NCBI GenBank assembly: GCA_046349355.1
Contig: JAXMCM010000016.1
Span: forward strand, 310,001 to 374,000
Origin: CALKJU01 sp046349355
Lineage (GTDB): Bacteria; Pseudomonadota; Alphaproteobacteria; Geminicoccales; Geminicoccaceae
DNA length: 64,000 bases
Reading direction: 5' to 3'
Shown: piece after piece, positions 1-8,057 of the stretch
How positions within the stretch are numbered: position 1 is the stretch's first letter
Layout: each line of letters starts with the position of its first letter
Made by a program: the position numbers and the translations under genes
The notes under the pieces: model-generated
What the model saw: the letters and a program-made list of their open reading frames with translations, nothing else
Databases searched by the model: none
What the model was told of the DNA's origin: nothing

Positions 1-380
1 CGTACCGGCCCGTCCTGCTCGCCGGCATCGAGTCCCGCGGCTTCGTCTTCGCCGCACCGCTGGCGGCGAAGCTCGGGCTTGGCTTCGTCATGATCCGCAA
101 GGTCGGCAAGCTGCCGGGCGCGGTGATCAGCCACTCCTACGATCTGGAGTACGGCAGCGACACGCTGCAGATCGCCGAGGGCCTGATCCCGAAGGGCAGC
201 CGCGTCGTCCTGATCGACGACCTGATCGCCACCGGCGGTACCGCGCGGGCCTCGGTCGAGCTGCTGCGCAAAGTCGGCGCCGATCCGGTGGGGGCGGTGT
301 TCCTGATCGAGCTCGAGGGTCTGGGCGGCATCGCGAAGCTCGGCGTGCCGGCGTCGCCGCTGCTGCGCTACCCGGCCTGA
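1..380 (+). CDS. apt: Adenine phosphoribosyltransferase, C-terminal part
   Basis: This is the 3' part of a purine-salvage gene whose product converts adenine and PRPP to AMP in the cytoplasm. The reading frame is already open at base 3, so the start lies before the window. The PRPP-binding signature VVLIDDLIATGGTA is intact, preceded by the GIESRGFVFAAPLA segment and the RKVGKLPG flexible-loop region typical of Apt. The C-terminus is of normal length. The stop codon lies inside the end of the convergent hydrolase gene (13-base overlap). The family assignment is firm; only the N-terminal 50 or so residues are missing. Confidence 0.95.
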   Translation, partial: YRPVLLAGIESRGFVFAAPLAAKLGLGFVMIRKVGKLPGAVISHSYDLEYGSDTLQIAEGLIPKGSRVVLIDDLIATGGTARASVELLRKVGADPVGAVFLIELEGLGGIAKLGVPASPLLRYPA

Positions 381-1267
381 CCATCCTCCCCGAACCAGGC
401 GGCGATCTCGGCCGCCGCCCGGTCGGGATCCTCGCGGTGCGGAAAGTGGCCGACACCCGGTAGCGGCATCGCATCGAGGTCGGCGAACGTCTCGCCCAGG
501 CGGTCGATCCACTCGACCTTCAGCACGGGATCGAGCGCACCCCAGCGCACCCGGGCCGGGACCGTGATCCGCGGCAGCTTCGGCGTCTCGCCGCGCATCG
601 CCGCGAGCCGCGCCGCGTTGGCGCTGATGTACCAGTCGAAGCCGCCCTGCAGGTTGCCGGGCTTGAGGAACGTGTCGACCCAGGCCTCCAGCACCGGGCC
701 GTCGAACGCGCCCGGGTTGCCGGCTGCCCAGTGCCGCAGCATGGCGCCGAAATAGATCCGGCAGGCCTCGCGCGACGAGCCGATCAGCTCGGCGGCCCAC
801 GGCTTCTGGTGGAACGACTGGTACCAGATCTCCCTCAGATGCCCGGGCTCGGCCCAGCGCGCGCCGATGCCCGGGTGCGGGCAGTCGAAGAAGAACAGCC
901 GCGTCAGCCGCTCCGGATGGTTGCGGGCAAAAGCCTGCGCGACATAGGCGCCGACGTCGTGGGCGACGATGCCGACCCGGTCGAGGCCGAGCTGGTCGAT
1001 GACGGCCAGCAGGTCCCCCGCATGGACCTCGGCCCCGGCACGGTCCGACGGCCCGTCGTCCGGCTTCGGGCTGTCGCCGAAGCCGCGAAGGTCCGGCGCC
1101 ACCAGGTCGAAGCCGGCGGCCAGACGGAGCATGACCGGCTCCCAGGTCAGCCAGAACTCCGGCCAGCCGTGCAGCAGCACGAGCGTCGGCCCGGAGCCGG
1201 TCCGGGCGTAATGCAGCCGCGTCCCGTTGGCCTCGACCGTGCCATGCCCGATCCGTGCGGCTGCCAT
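368..1267 (-). CDS. Alpha/beta hydrolase, epoxide-hydrolase/dehalogenase-like
   Basis: A 299-residue cytoplasmic alpha/beta-hydrolase-fold enzyme. The oxyanion-hole motif HGWPE is at residues 33-37. The nucleophile elbow reads VAHDVGA with Asp104 as nucleophile, which is the pattern of epoxide hydrolases and haloacid/haloalkane dehalogenases rather than serine esterases. WGALDP near residue 240 probably supplies the acid, and GVGHFPH near the C-terminus the catalytic histidine. The ATG start is preceded by AGGGAG at good spacing. No signal peptide is visible. The substrate cannot be told from the sequence: a soluble epoxide hydrolase or fluoroacetate-dehalogenase-type activity are both possible. 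It stands alone, convergent with apt. Confidence 0.85.
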   Translation of the reverse strand: MAAARIGHGTVEANGTRLHYARTGSGPTLVLLHGWPEFWLTWEPVMLRLAAGFDLVAPDLRGFGDSPKPDDGPSDRAGAEVHAGDLLAVIDQLGLDRVGIVAHDVGAYVAQAFARNHPERLTRLFFFDCPHPGIGARWAEPGHLREIWYQSFHQKPWAAELIGSSREACRIYFGAMLRHWAAGNPGAFDGPVLEAWVDTFLKPGNLQGGFDWYISANAARLAAMRGETPKLPRITVPARVRWGALDPVLKVEWIDRLGETFADLDAMPLPGVGHFPHREDPDRAAAEIAAWFGEDGQAG

Positions 1268-1290
1268 CGCGCGCTCCCTGGTACCCGAGC

Positions 1291-2049
1291 CTATGGCGTG
1301 AACTGTTCCTTGAGGATGCGTTCCTCGAGATTGTGCTCCGGATCGAACAGCAGGCGCATCGACAGGTCCGGATCCTCCCAGATCTCGACGCGGACGACGT
1401 CGCGCACCTCGGTGTAGTCGGCGACGGCGCTGACCGGCCGCTTGCGGGGGTTCAGCACATCGATGACGAAGCGGGCGCGGCTCGGCAGCAGCGCCCCGCG
1501 CCAGCGGCGCGGCCGGAACGGGCTGATCGGCGTCAGCGCGAGCAGGTCCGAGCCCAGCGGGATGATCGGTCCGTGCGCCGACAGGTTGTAGGCGGTGCTG
1601 CCGGCCGGCGTGGCCACCAGCAGGCCGTCGCAGACCAGCTCCGGCAGCCGGCAGACGCCGTCGATCTCGATGCGCAGGGCGGCCGCCTGGCGGGTCTCGC
1701 GGAACACCGAGACCTCGTTGACGGCGAGCCCTTCACGGGTGCTCCCGTCGTCGAGGGTGGCGCGCATCCGCAGCGGGTGCAGGTCGACCTTGCTCGACCG
1801 CTCGATGCGGTCCAGCAGGTCGGCGGGACTGTAGACGTTCAGGAGAAAGCCGACGGTACCGAGGTTCATGCCGTAGATCGGCGTGCGCCGCTCGAGCGCG
1901 TCGTGCAAAGTCTCCAGCATGAAGCCGTCGCCGCCCAGCGCCACGATCACGTCCGCCTGGCGGCGCGGCACCGCCCCGTACTGGACCGACAGCTCGTCGC
2001 GCGCCCGCTGCGCCTCGGGGGTGTCGGCGGCGACGAAGGCGAGGCGCAT
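1291..2049 (-). CDS. nadK: NAD kinase
   Basis: Phosphorylates NAD+ to NADP+ in the cytoplasm. The protein is about 252 residues, the short form usual in alphaproteobacteria. It carries the GGDG motif (Asp41 the probable catalytic base), the NEVSV segment and the DGLLVATPAGSTAY signature that binds NAD. I place the start at the ATG at 2049 because GGAG sits six bases upstream and the encoded MRLAFVA begins the first beta strand. An in-frame start at 2085 would only add a proline-rich tail of 12 residues. The gene is divergent from moaA, with about 190 bases between the two starts that must hold both promoters. Confidence 0.93.
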   Translation of the reverse strand: MRLAFVAADTPEAQRARDELSVQYGAVPRRQADVIVALGGDGFMLETLHDALERRTPIYGMNLGTVGFLLNVYSPADLLDRIERSSKVDLHPLRMRATLDDGSTREGLAVNEVSVFRETRQAAALRIEIDGVCRLPELVCDGLLVATPAGSTAYNLSAHGPIIPLGSDLLALTPISPFRPRRWRGALLPSRARFVIDVLNPRKRPVSAVADYTEVRDVVRVEIWEDPDLSMRLLFDPEHNLEERILKEQFTP

Positions 2050-2238
2050 CGGCGGCTCCGCGGCGCCACCGGGCGTCGGCGGCAAGACGGGCAGGGGTGA
2101 CGAGCCGATGCCCGCTTGTCAACGGTGGCCGGTCGGTGCCGCGGGGGTTGGCTGCCGTTCCCTTCGTGCCCACATCCGAGTAGGCTTCGCCGCGCCGTCG
2201 CGGGGCGGACGGCTTGGGTGCATTGGGGACAGGCGACG

Positions 2239-3231
2239 ATGGTGATCGACCCGTTCGGTCGTGCGATCAGCTACGTGCGGGTCTCCGTCACCGACCGCTG
2301 CGACTTCCGCTGCGTCTACTGCATGGCGGAGGACATGTCGTTCCTGCCCAAGGCGGACCTGCTCTCGCTCGAAGAGCTGGACCGTCTCTGCGGCGTGTTC
2401 GTCGACCTCGGCGTGCGCAAGATCCGCCTGACCGGCGGCGAGCCGCTGGTGCGCCGCAACGTCCTCTGGCTGATCCGCCAGCTCGGCCGGCACGTCCACG
2501 CGGGCGCTTTGGAAGAGCTGACGCTGACCACCAACGGCAGCCAGCTCGCGAAGATGGCCGACGACCTCGCCGCCGCGGGGGTGCGCCGGATCAACGTCTC
2601 GCTCGACACCCTCGATCCCGAGAAGTTCCGCCGCATCACCCGCTGGGGCAGCCTCGACAAGGTGATGGACGGGATCGCGGCGGCCAGGGCGGCCGGCATC
2701 CATCTCAAGATGAACCTCGTCGCGCTCAAGGGCGTGAACGAGGACGAACTCGACGCGATGCTCGAATGGTGCGGCCGCGAGGGCCACGACCTCACCATCA
2801 TTGAGACCATGCCGATGGGCGAGATCGACGGCGACCGCACCGAGCAGTACCTGCCGCTGTCGATCGTCCGCGCCAACCTCGCCAGGCGCTGGACGCTGAC
2901 CGACATTCCCTACACGACCGGCGGCCCGGCCCGGTACGTGCGGGTCGAGGAGACCGGCGGCCGGCTCGGCTTCATCACGCCGCTGACCCACAATTTCTGC
3001 GAGTCCTGCAACCGCGTCCGGGTCACCTGCACCGGCACGATGTACATGTGCCTCGGCCAGGACGACGCCATCGACCTGCGGGCACCGCTGCGCGCCTCCG
3101 AGGGCAACGACCAGGTCCGCCAGGCGATCGTCGACGGCATCGCCCGCAAGCCGAAGGGCCACGACTTCATCATCGACCGCCGGCACAACCGGCCGGCCGT
3201 CCGCCGCCACATGAGCGTGACCGGCGGCTGA
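2239..3231 (+). CDS. moaA: GTP 3',8-cyclase, molybdenum cofactor synthesis
   Basis: A radical SAM enzyme catalysing the first step of molybdopterin synthesis, rearranging GTP to 3',8-cyclo-GTP (with MoaC, to cPMP). The 330-residue protein has the N-terminal CxxxCxxC cluster (Cys21, Cys25, Cys28), the GGEPL SAM motif at 66-70, and the second 4Fe-4S site CxxC-x13-C (Cys254, Cys257, Cys271) that binds GTP. It ends in Gly-Gly, as functional MoaA does. The ATG at 2239 is chosen because the preceding sequence is not MoaA-like and an AGG lies about five bases upstream. An in-frame GTG/TTG extension back to about 2116 exists but is unlikely. No other moa gene is in the window. Confidence 0.95.
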   Translation: MVIDPFGRAISYVRVSVTDRCDFRCVYCMAEDMSFLPKADLLSLEELDRLCGVFVDLGVRKIRLTGGEPLVRRNVLWLIRQLGRHVHAGALEELTLTTNGSQLAKMADDLAAAGVRRINVSLDTLDPEKFRRITRWGSLDKVMDGIAAARAAGIHLKMNLVALKGVNEDELDAMLEWCGREGHDLTIIETMPMGEIDGDRTEQYLPLSIVRANLARRWTLTDIPYTTGGPARYVRVEETGGRLGFITPLTHNFCESCNRVRVTCTGTMYMCLGQDDAIDLRAPLRASEGNDQVRQAIVDGIARKPKGHDFIIDRRHNRPAVRRHMSVTGG

Positions 3232-3249
3232 AGCCTCAGGGCTTCGCCG
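3225..3249. terminator. Hairpin shared by moaA and the OmpA lipoprotein gene
   Basis: GAAGCC (3230-3235) and GGCTTC (3240-3245) form a six-pair stem with a TCAG loop. The stem is extended by CGGC/GCCG pairs around one bulged T. It spans both stop codons of two convergent genes only four bases apart, so it could stop transcription from both sides. There is no T-run. Confidence 0.45.
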
Positions 3250-4105
3250 TCTCGAAGGTGATCTGAACCCGGCGGTTCTGCGGCTCGGCGATGCCGTCGG
3301 CGGTCGGCAGGCGCGGGTCGGCCTCGCCGAACCAGGTCACCTCCAGCGCCTCGGCCGGCACGCCGCGCTGCTCGAGGGCTCCGGCCACCGTGCGCGCCCG
3401 GCGCTCCGACAGCTTGAGGTTGTAAGCCTCGCTGCCGGCCCGGTCGGCGTAACCGGCGAGGATGACGCGCGCCGGCCTGCCGGCCTTGTAGGCCTCGGCC
3501 ACCTCGTCGATCACCCGCTCGGTCACCGGCGTGATGTCGGCGCGGTCGAAGGCGAAGAAGACGAGGAACACGCCGGCCGGTCCCGGCACGAGCGCGCGCT
3601 CGACGGCGGCCATGGCGTCCTCGAACTCGGCCTTGCATTCGGCCACGCGCGGCCCGTCCTTGGCGTCGACCGCCTCCAGCCAGCAGTCGAAGGCGACCTG
3701 GGCGCGGGCCGCATCCTTGCCGGCCTTGTCGCGGCCGCCGTCGTCGAGCCCGGCCATCAGCCGGGCCCTGGCCGCACCCAGCTCCCCGCTGTCGGCCTCG
3801 GCAAGGCGCCGGTAGGCCAGCGCGTCGGGCTGCACGTCGAGGCCCTTGGCCGAGGCCACGGCCTTGCGCGTGAAATGCATCGCATCGTCGAGGTCGCCGC
3901 CGCCCTTGTCGTAGTCGGACAGGGCGAAGTAGCCGGTCCGCAGGCCGTCGGCGAAGGCCGTTCCCTGCGGCAGCATCGCCCGCGCGTCGGCCGAGTCGAC
4001 GAAGTAGAGGTCGAGGTCGTCGCTGGGGTTGGGGTCGAGCCCGGTGCAGCCCGCGACGCCCAGGGCCATCGTGGCCAGCAGCAGGAAGCTCGAGCTCTTG
4101 CGCAT
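3236..4105 (-). CDS. OmpA-family outer-membrane lipoprotein
   Basis: A 289-residue envelope protein. The N-terminus is a lipoprotein signal with lipobox GVAGC, so Cys20 should be lipidated. Residues about 40-180 are an alpha-helical, acidic region of unknown fold. The C-terminal third is an OmpA/MotB peptidoglycan-binding domain: FFAFDRADIT, AGYADRAGSEAYNLKLSERRA and NRRVQITFE are readable landmarks. The predicted role is tethering the outer membrane to peptidoglycan. It resembles Pal in architecture but has a longer spacer and no tol genes beside it, so I do not call it pal. Confidence 0.85.
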   Translation of the reverse strand: MRKSSSFLLLATMALGVAGCTGLDPNPSDDLDLYFVDSADARAMLPQGTAFADGLRTGYFALSDYDKGGGDLDDAMHFTRKAVASAKGLDVQPDALAYRRLAEADSGELGAARARLMAGLDDGGRDKAGKDAARAQVAFDCWLEAVDAKDGPRVAECKAEFEDAMAAVERALVPGPAGVFLVFFAFDRADITPVTERVIDEVAEAYKAGRPARVILAGYADRAGSEAYNLKLSERRARTVAGALEQRGVPAEALEVTWFGEADPRLPTADGIAEPQNRRVQITFETAKP

Positions 4106-4245
4106 CTGCCTCGTACCTCGGTCCAGCAGCGACGCCGGCCATGGCGACCGTGCGGATGAAGGGCGAAGTGCCGGATCGAATCAAGTCGCTCGGCGGTCTC
4201 GGCGGGGCTTGCCGGGCGACTGTTGCGGCCCGCCAACCTCGCCGC

Positions 4246-5028
4246 TCAGCCCTCCGCCCGCGGTGGATCGATCGGCCCTAGCTGCCGCTCGAAGAACTGC
4301 CGGACCGTGTCGACGGAGGCCTGCAGGGCGGCCAGCGCCTCGTCTGTCGGCGCGGTCTTCTCCGAGCGGGCGGCCAGCGTGGCGACGCTGCGGGCGCCGA
4401 TGTTGGCGCTGGCACCCTTGAGCGCGTGCGCCGGTCCCGACCAGTCGCGCCGCTGCGCCAGCGCGTCCTTCATCTCGCCCAGATAGATGGCGGCGGTCGA
4501 CACGAACAGCGACGCCAGCTCGCGTTCGAGCTGCCGGTCGCCGTTGGTGAAGCCGCGGAAATGGGGAAGGTCGATCGGCTGGTCGCCGGCCTCGCTCATC
4601 GCGGCAGGTCCCTGCGGGTGATGGCCGGCGTCGGCGAGCCGGCGGACGGTGGCGACGAGACGGGCCGGGGAGATCGGCTTGGGGAGGTAGGCGTCGATGC
4701 CCGGCGTCCGCGTCACCGCCTCGAGGTCCCAGGCGTCGCCGAACAGCACCAGCGGCAGCCGCTGCGGCGCGTCGGCCTGCTGCTCGGCGATCGACCGTGC
4801 CAGGGCGAGTCCGCCCATGTCCGGCAGGTTGAGCGCGATCAGCGCGACGGCGAAGTCGGAGTGCGCCAGCGCCGTCGCCGCCTCGCGCGCCGAGCCGACG
4901 CAGCTGACCATGTAGTCGAGGCGGGTGAGCACCATCCGCATCAGCCCGCGGCTGAGCGGCAGATCGCCGACGATCAGGATGGTGCGGCCGGCGGCAGGGA
5001 CAGGCGGACTTGGCGTACGCGAGGGCAC
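4246..5028 (-). CDS. Degenerate receiver fused to an HPt domain
   Basis: A 260-residue signalling protein. Residues 15-132 have the response-regulator fold (ILIVGD start, PKPIS near the end with the conserved Lys117). The phospho-acceptor position reads LIALNLPDM, with Ala65 where Asp is expected, and the acidic pair is reduced to Gly21-Asp22. Residues about 150-255 form a histidine phosphotransfer domain with the motif AHALKGASANIGA, and His201 is intact. It therefore looks like an HPt protein carrying a pseudo-receiver that cannot itself be phosphorylated. It starts with GTG. No histidine kinase is adjacent; its partner is unknown. The 140 bases between it and the OmpA gene show nothing recognisable. 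Confidence 0.82.
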   Translation of the reverse strand: MPSRTPSPPVPAAGRTILIVGDLPLSRGLMRMVLTRLDYMVSCVGSAREAATALAHSDFAVALIALNLPDMGGLALARSIAEQQADAPQRLPLVLFGDAWDLEAVTRTPGIDAYLPKPISPARLVATVRRLADAGHHPQGPAAMSEAGDQPIDLPHFRGFTNGDRQLERELASLFVSTAAIYLGEMKDALAQRRDWSGPAHALKGASANIGARSVATLAARSEKTAPTDEALAALQASVDTVRQFFERQLGPIDPPRAEG

Positions 5029-5066
5029 GCCTGAATGTTCACCTATAGGTAGAAATCGTCAAGCGC

Positions 5067-5990
5067 TCATCGCGTGTTTGCAGCAACACCCCGACTCGCC
5101 ATGCCGGCGGCGAGCCGCGCCGCAAGCCGGGCATTGCCCAGCACCAGGGCCTCGTTGAGCGTCACCGTCCGGCCGCCGCTGGCGCGGGCCATGTGCGCCA
5201 GCACGTACGGGGTCTCGTCCTTGCCGCCGACCCCGGCAGCGCGTGACGCCTCGACGGCGGCCATGACCAGCGCCTCGACCTCGGCGGCGGGCAGGGCGAG
5301 GTCAGCCGGCGGCGGGTTGGCCACGACCACGGCGCTCGGCCAGCCGAGCTCCGCCTGCCGCTGCAGCAGGGCCACGCCGGCGTCGAGCGTGGCGACGCCG
5401 GGTATGCGCAGGCCGCTGCCGCGGCAGTAGAACGCGGGCAGCTCCTCGGTCCCGAACCCGACCACGGCGACGCCGAGGCTTTCCAGCACCTCCAGCGTCC
5501 GTGGCAGGTCGAGGATCGACTTGGCCCCGCTGCAGACCACCCCGATCGGGCACCTTGCCAGCTCGTGCAGGTCCGCCGAGATGTCGAGCGAGCTCTCGCC
5601 GCCGCGATGGACCCCGCCGAGGCCGCCGGTGGCCATCATCCGGATGCCGGTCCTGGCGGCGATGAAGATCGTGCTGGCGACGGTGGTGGCGCCGGCCGTG
5701 CCGCTGGCGAGGGTCCAGGCGAGGTCGCGGGTCGAGGCCTTGACCACGCCGTCGGCCTGCGCCAGCTCGGCGAGCTCGTCCTCGGTCAGGCCGACGCGGA
5801 TCCGGCCGTCGCGCAGGCAGATGGTGGCAGGCACCGCGCCCTCGGCGCGGACGGCATCCTCGAGGGCGCGCGCCAGCTCGAGGTTGCGCGGGCGCGGGAT
5901 ACCGTGGCAGATCAGCGTCGATTCCAGCGCCACGACGGGATCGCCGCGGTCCAGGGCCCGCGCCACTTCCGGCAACAGCTCGATGGTCAT
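5067..5990 (-). CDS. psuG: Pseudouridine-5'-phosphate glycosidase
   Basis: Reversibly cleaves pseudouridine 5'-phosphate to uracil and ribose 5-phosphate in pseudouridine catabolism. The protein is about 307 residues and matches the family end to end: VALESTLICHG near the N-terminus (catalytic Glu region), TGGLGGVHRG, and CSGAKSILDLPRTLE containing the catalytic lysine. I use the ATG at 5990; a GTG at 6020 would add ten residues without a convincing ribosome site. No psuK kinase lies next to it, so pseudouridine kinase must be encoded elsewhere or be absent. Confidence 0.93.
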   Translation of the reverse strand: MTIELLPEVARALDRGDPVVALESTLICHGIPRPRNLELARALEDAVRAEGAVPATICLRDGRIRVGLTEDELAELAQADGVVKASTRDLAWTLASGTAGATTVASTIFIAARTGIRMMATGGLGGVHRGGESSLDISADLHELARCPIGVVCSGAKSILDLPRTLEVLESLGVAVVGFGTEELPAFYCRGSGLRIPGVATLDAGVALLQRQAELGWPSAVVVANPPPADLALPAAEVEALVMAAVEASRAAGVGGKDETPYVLAHMARASGGRTVTLNEALVLGNARLAARLAAGMASRGVAANTR

Positions 5991-6073
5991 GGGGCTTGTC
6001 GGTCCGATTGGCGGGCGCACACTGCCGCCCGGCTATCCCGGGCGCAAGATCTCGTCACGGAGACCCTACGGGC

Positions 6074-6487
6074 ATGCGCACCACGATCGACCGCCACTCG
6101 GCCCTCATCTACACCATGGTGCTGATGTCCGCGGCCGAGGAGCAGATCACCGACGCCGAGCTGCTGATGATGAGCCGGCTGGTCCAGTCGCTGCCGGTGT
6201 TCAAGGACTTCGAGCCCGAGCGCATCGTCCTCGTCGGCCGCGAGTGTGCCGAGCTGCTCAAGCGCGAGGACGGCCTCGACGTCGCCATCGGCCTGATCGC
6301 CCAGGCCCTGCCGCCGCCGCTGCGCGAGACCGCCTACGCGCTGGCCTGCGACGTCGCCGCGGCCGATGGCAGCGCCTCGCAGACCGAGCTGCGCATGCTC
6401 GAGATGCTGCGCAACCGTCTGCACATGGACCCGCTGGTCACCGCCGCCATCGAGCGCTCGGCCCAGGCGCGTTACCGGCTCGCCTGA
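6074..6487 (+). CDS. TerB-like (tellurite-resistance family) protein
   Basis: A 137-residue, all-helical acidic protein with the TerB pattern: SAAEEQITDAELLMMSRLV near the start and ACDVAAADGSASQTEL in the second half, the latter being the acidic metal-binding-like turn (DxxAADG) common to TerB/DjlA N-terminal domains. It is soluble, with no signal peptide. The ATG at 6074 follows GGAG about 11 bases upstream. Many such stand-alone proteins are annotated as tellurite resistance but their role is unknown; none of the ter operon is here. It ends five bases before nnr and is probably co-transcribed with it. Confidence 0.8.
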   Translation: MRTTIDRHSALIYTMVLMSAAEEQITDAELLMMSRLVQSLPVFKDFEPERIVLVGRECAELLKREDGLDVAIGLIAQALPPPLRETAYALACDVAAADGSASQTELRMLEMLRNRLHMDPLVTAAIERSAQARYRLA

Positions 6488-6491
6488 GCCG

Positions 6492-7991
6492 ATGACCGGC
6501 AGGGCGGCCGGGCGGTACGGGGACGACGGCGTCCTTGTTCCCCCGGCCCGGATGGCGGAAGTCGACCGGGCAGCTATCGCCGGAGGTGTCCCGGGGCCGC
6601 GCCTGATGGAGGCCGCCGGCCGCGCCGTGACCCGAGCGGTCGTCGCCGCCTTCGCGCCCCAGCCGGTGCTTGTCCTGTGCGGGCCCGGCAACAACGGCGG
6701 TGACGGCTACGTCTGTGCCCGGCAGCTCGCGGCCGCTGGCTGGCAGGTGAGGGTCGCCGCCCTCGATCCAGTGGCAGCGCTCCACGGCGACGCGGCCTGG
6801 GCGCGCTCGACCTGGAGCGGGCCGGTCGAAGCGGTCGATCCCGAGCTTGCGGGCACGCCGGCCCTCGTCGTCGACGCGCTGTTCGGTGCCGGCCTGAGCC
6901 GCGACCTCGACGGTGCGGCGCGGCGTACCGTCTGCCGGCTTGGCGAGCTCGGCAAGCAGGTCGTCGCCGTCGACGTGCCGTCGGGAATCGACGGGACGAC
7001 CGGAGCCGTTCGCGGCGCCGCGCCGATGGCGGCGCTGACCGTCACCTTCGCCCGGCTCAAGCCGGGTCACGTGCTACTGCCTGGGCGGCTCCACTGCGGA
7101 CGGACGCTGCTCGCCGACATCGGCATTCCGGACAGCGTCGTCGCCGCCCACGACGACGGCCTGCGCGTCAACGCGCCCGCGCGCTGGGCGTCGCTGCTGC
7201 CGGAGCGGGTGCCCGACGGCCACAAGTACCGCTACGGCCATGCCGTCGTGGTCGGCGGCGGCCCGGCCTCGACGGGGGCGGCGCGGCTGGCGGCCCGGGC
7301 CGCGGCGCGCGTCGGCGCCGGTCTCGTCACCGTCGCTGCCGTGCCCGCCGCGATACCGGCCTATGCGGCGCACCTGACGACGGTGATGACCCGGCCCGTG
7401 GCGGACGAGGCGGCGTGGTCCGGGCTGCTCGCCGATCGCCGGCTGTCCGCGTTCCTGATCGGCCCCGCCGCCGGGATCGGTGTCGAGACCCGCACGCGGG
7501 TACGGTCGCTGCTCGCCAACGGCCGCCCGCTGGTGCTCGACGCCGATGCGCTCTCCAGCTTCGCCGACGATCCGTCGGCGCTGCTCGGGCAGCTTCATCC
7601 GTCCTGCGTGCTGACTCCCCACGACGGCGAGTTCGCCCGACTTTTTGCCCACCGCGGCGACCGCCTGTCCCGCGCCCGCGCCGCGGCCGCCCAGGCCGGT
7701 GCGGTCGTCGTTCTGAAGGGTGCCGACAGCGTGATCGCGGCGCCGGACGGCCGCGCCTCCGTTCAGCCCGAAGCGCCGCCGGCCTTGGCCACCGCCGGCA
7801 CCGGCGACGTGCTCGCCGGACTGGTGCTGGGTCTGCTGGCGCAGGGCCTGCCGGCCTTCGAGGCCGCCAGCGCCGCCGTCTGGCTGCATGCGGCCGCCGC
7901 CGCCGGCAGCACCGCCGGCCTGATGGCCGAGGATCTTCCCGACCGCGTGCCCGCCGTGCTGGATGCGCTCCGTCGCATCCCGCCGCCTTGA
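6492..7991 (+). CDS. nnr: Bifunctional NAD(P)H-hydrate epimerase / ADP-dependent dehydratase
   Basis: Repairs damaged NADH/NADPH hydrates: the N-terminal YjeF-N domain epimerises the R form and the C-terminal ribokinase-like domain dehydrates the S form using ADP. In this 499-residue protein the epimerase domain shows GPGNNGGDGYVCARQL and DALFGAGLSRDL with VDVPSGIDGTTG. The dehydratase domain shows VLDADAL, LTPHDGEF, VVLKGAD and the TAGTGDVLAG anion-hole motif. The ATG at 6492 lies five bases after the TerB-like stop. An internal ATG at 6552 (MAEVDRAA) is a possible later start, since homologues often begin near there. Confidence 0.93.
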   Translation: MTGRAAGRYGDDGVLVPPARMAEVDRAAIAGGVPGPRLMEAAGRAVTRAVVAAFAPQPVLVLCGPGNNGGDGYVCARQLAAAGWQVRVAALDPVAALHGDAAWARSTWSGPVEAVDPELAGTPALVVDALFGAGLSRDLDGAARRTVCRLGELGKQVVAVDVPSGIDGTTGAVRGAAPMAALTVTFARLKPGHVLLPGRLHCGRTLLADIGIPDSVVAAHDDGLRVNAPARWASLLPERVPDGHKYRYGHAVVVGGGPASTGAARLAARAAARVGAGLVTVAAVPAAIPAYAAHLTTVMTRPVADEAAWSGLLADRRLSAFLIGPAAGIGVETRTRVRSLLANGRPLVLDADALSSFADDPSALLGQLHPSCVLTPHDGEFARLFAHRGDRLSRARAAAAQAGAVVVLKGADSVIAAPDGRASVQPEAPPALATAGTGDVLAGLVLGLLAQGLPAFEAASAAVWLHAAAAAGSTAGLMAEDLPDRVPAVLDALRRIPPP

Positions 7992-8057
7992 GCGCCCGGC
8001 GCCTCCGGTGAGCCGTCATGGTCGGCCGGGGTACCGGTCCTTTGCGCCGACCCGGGC

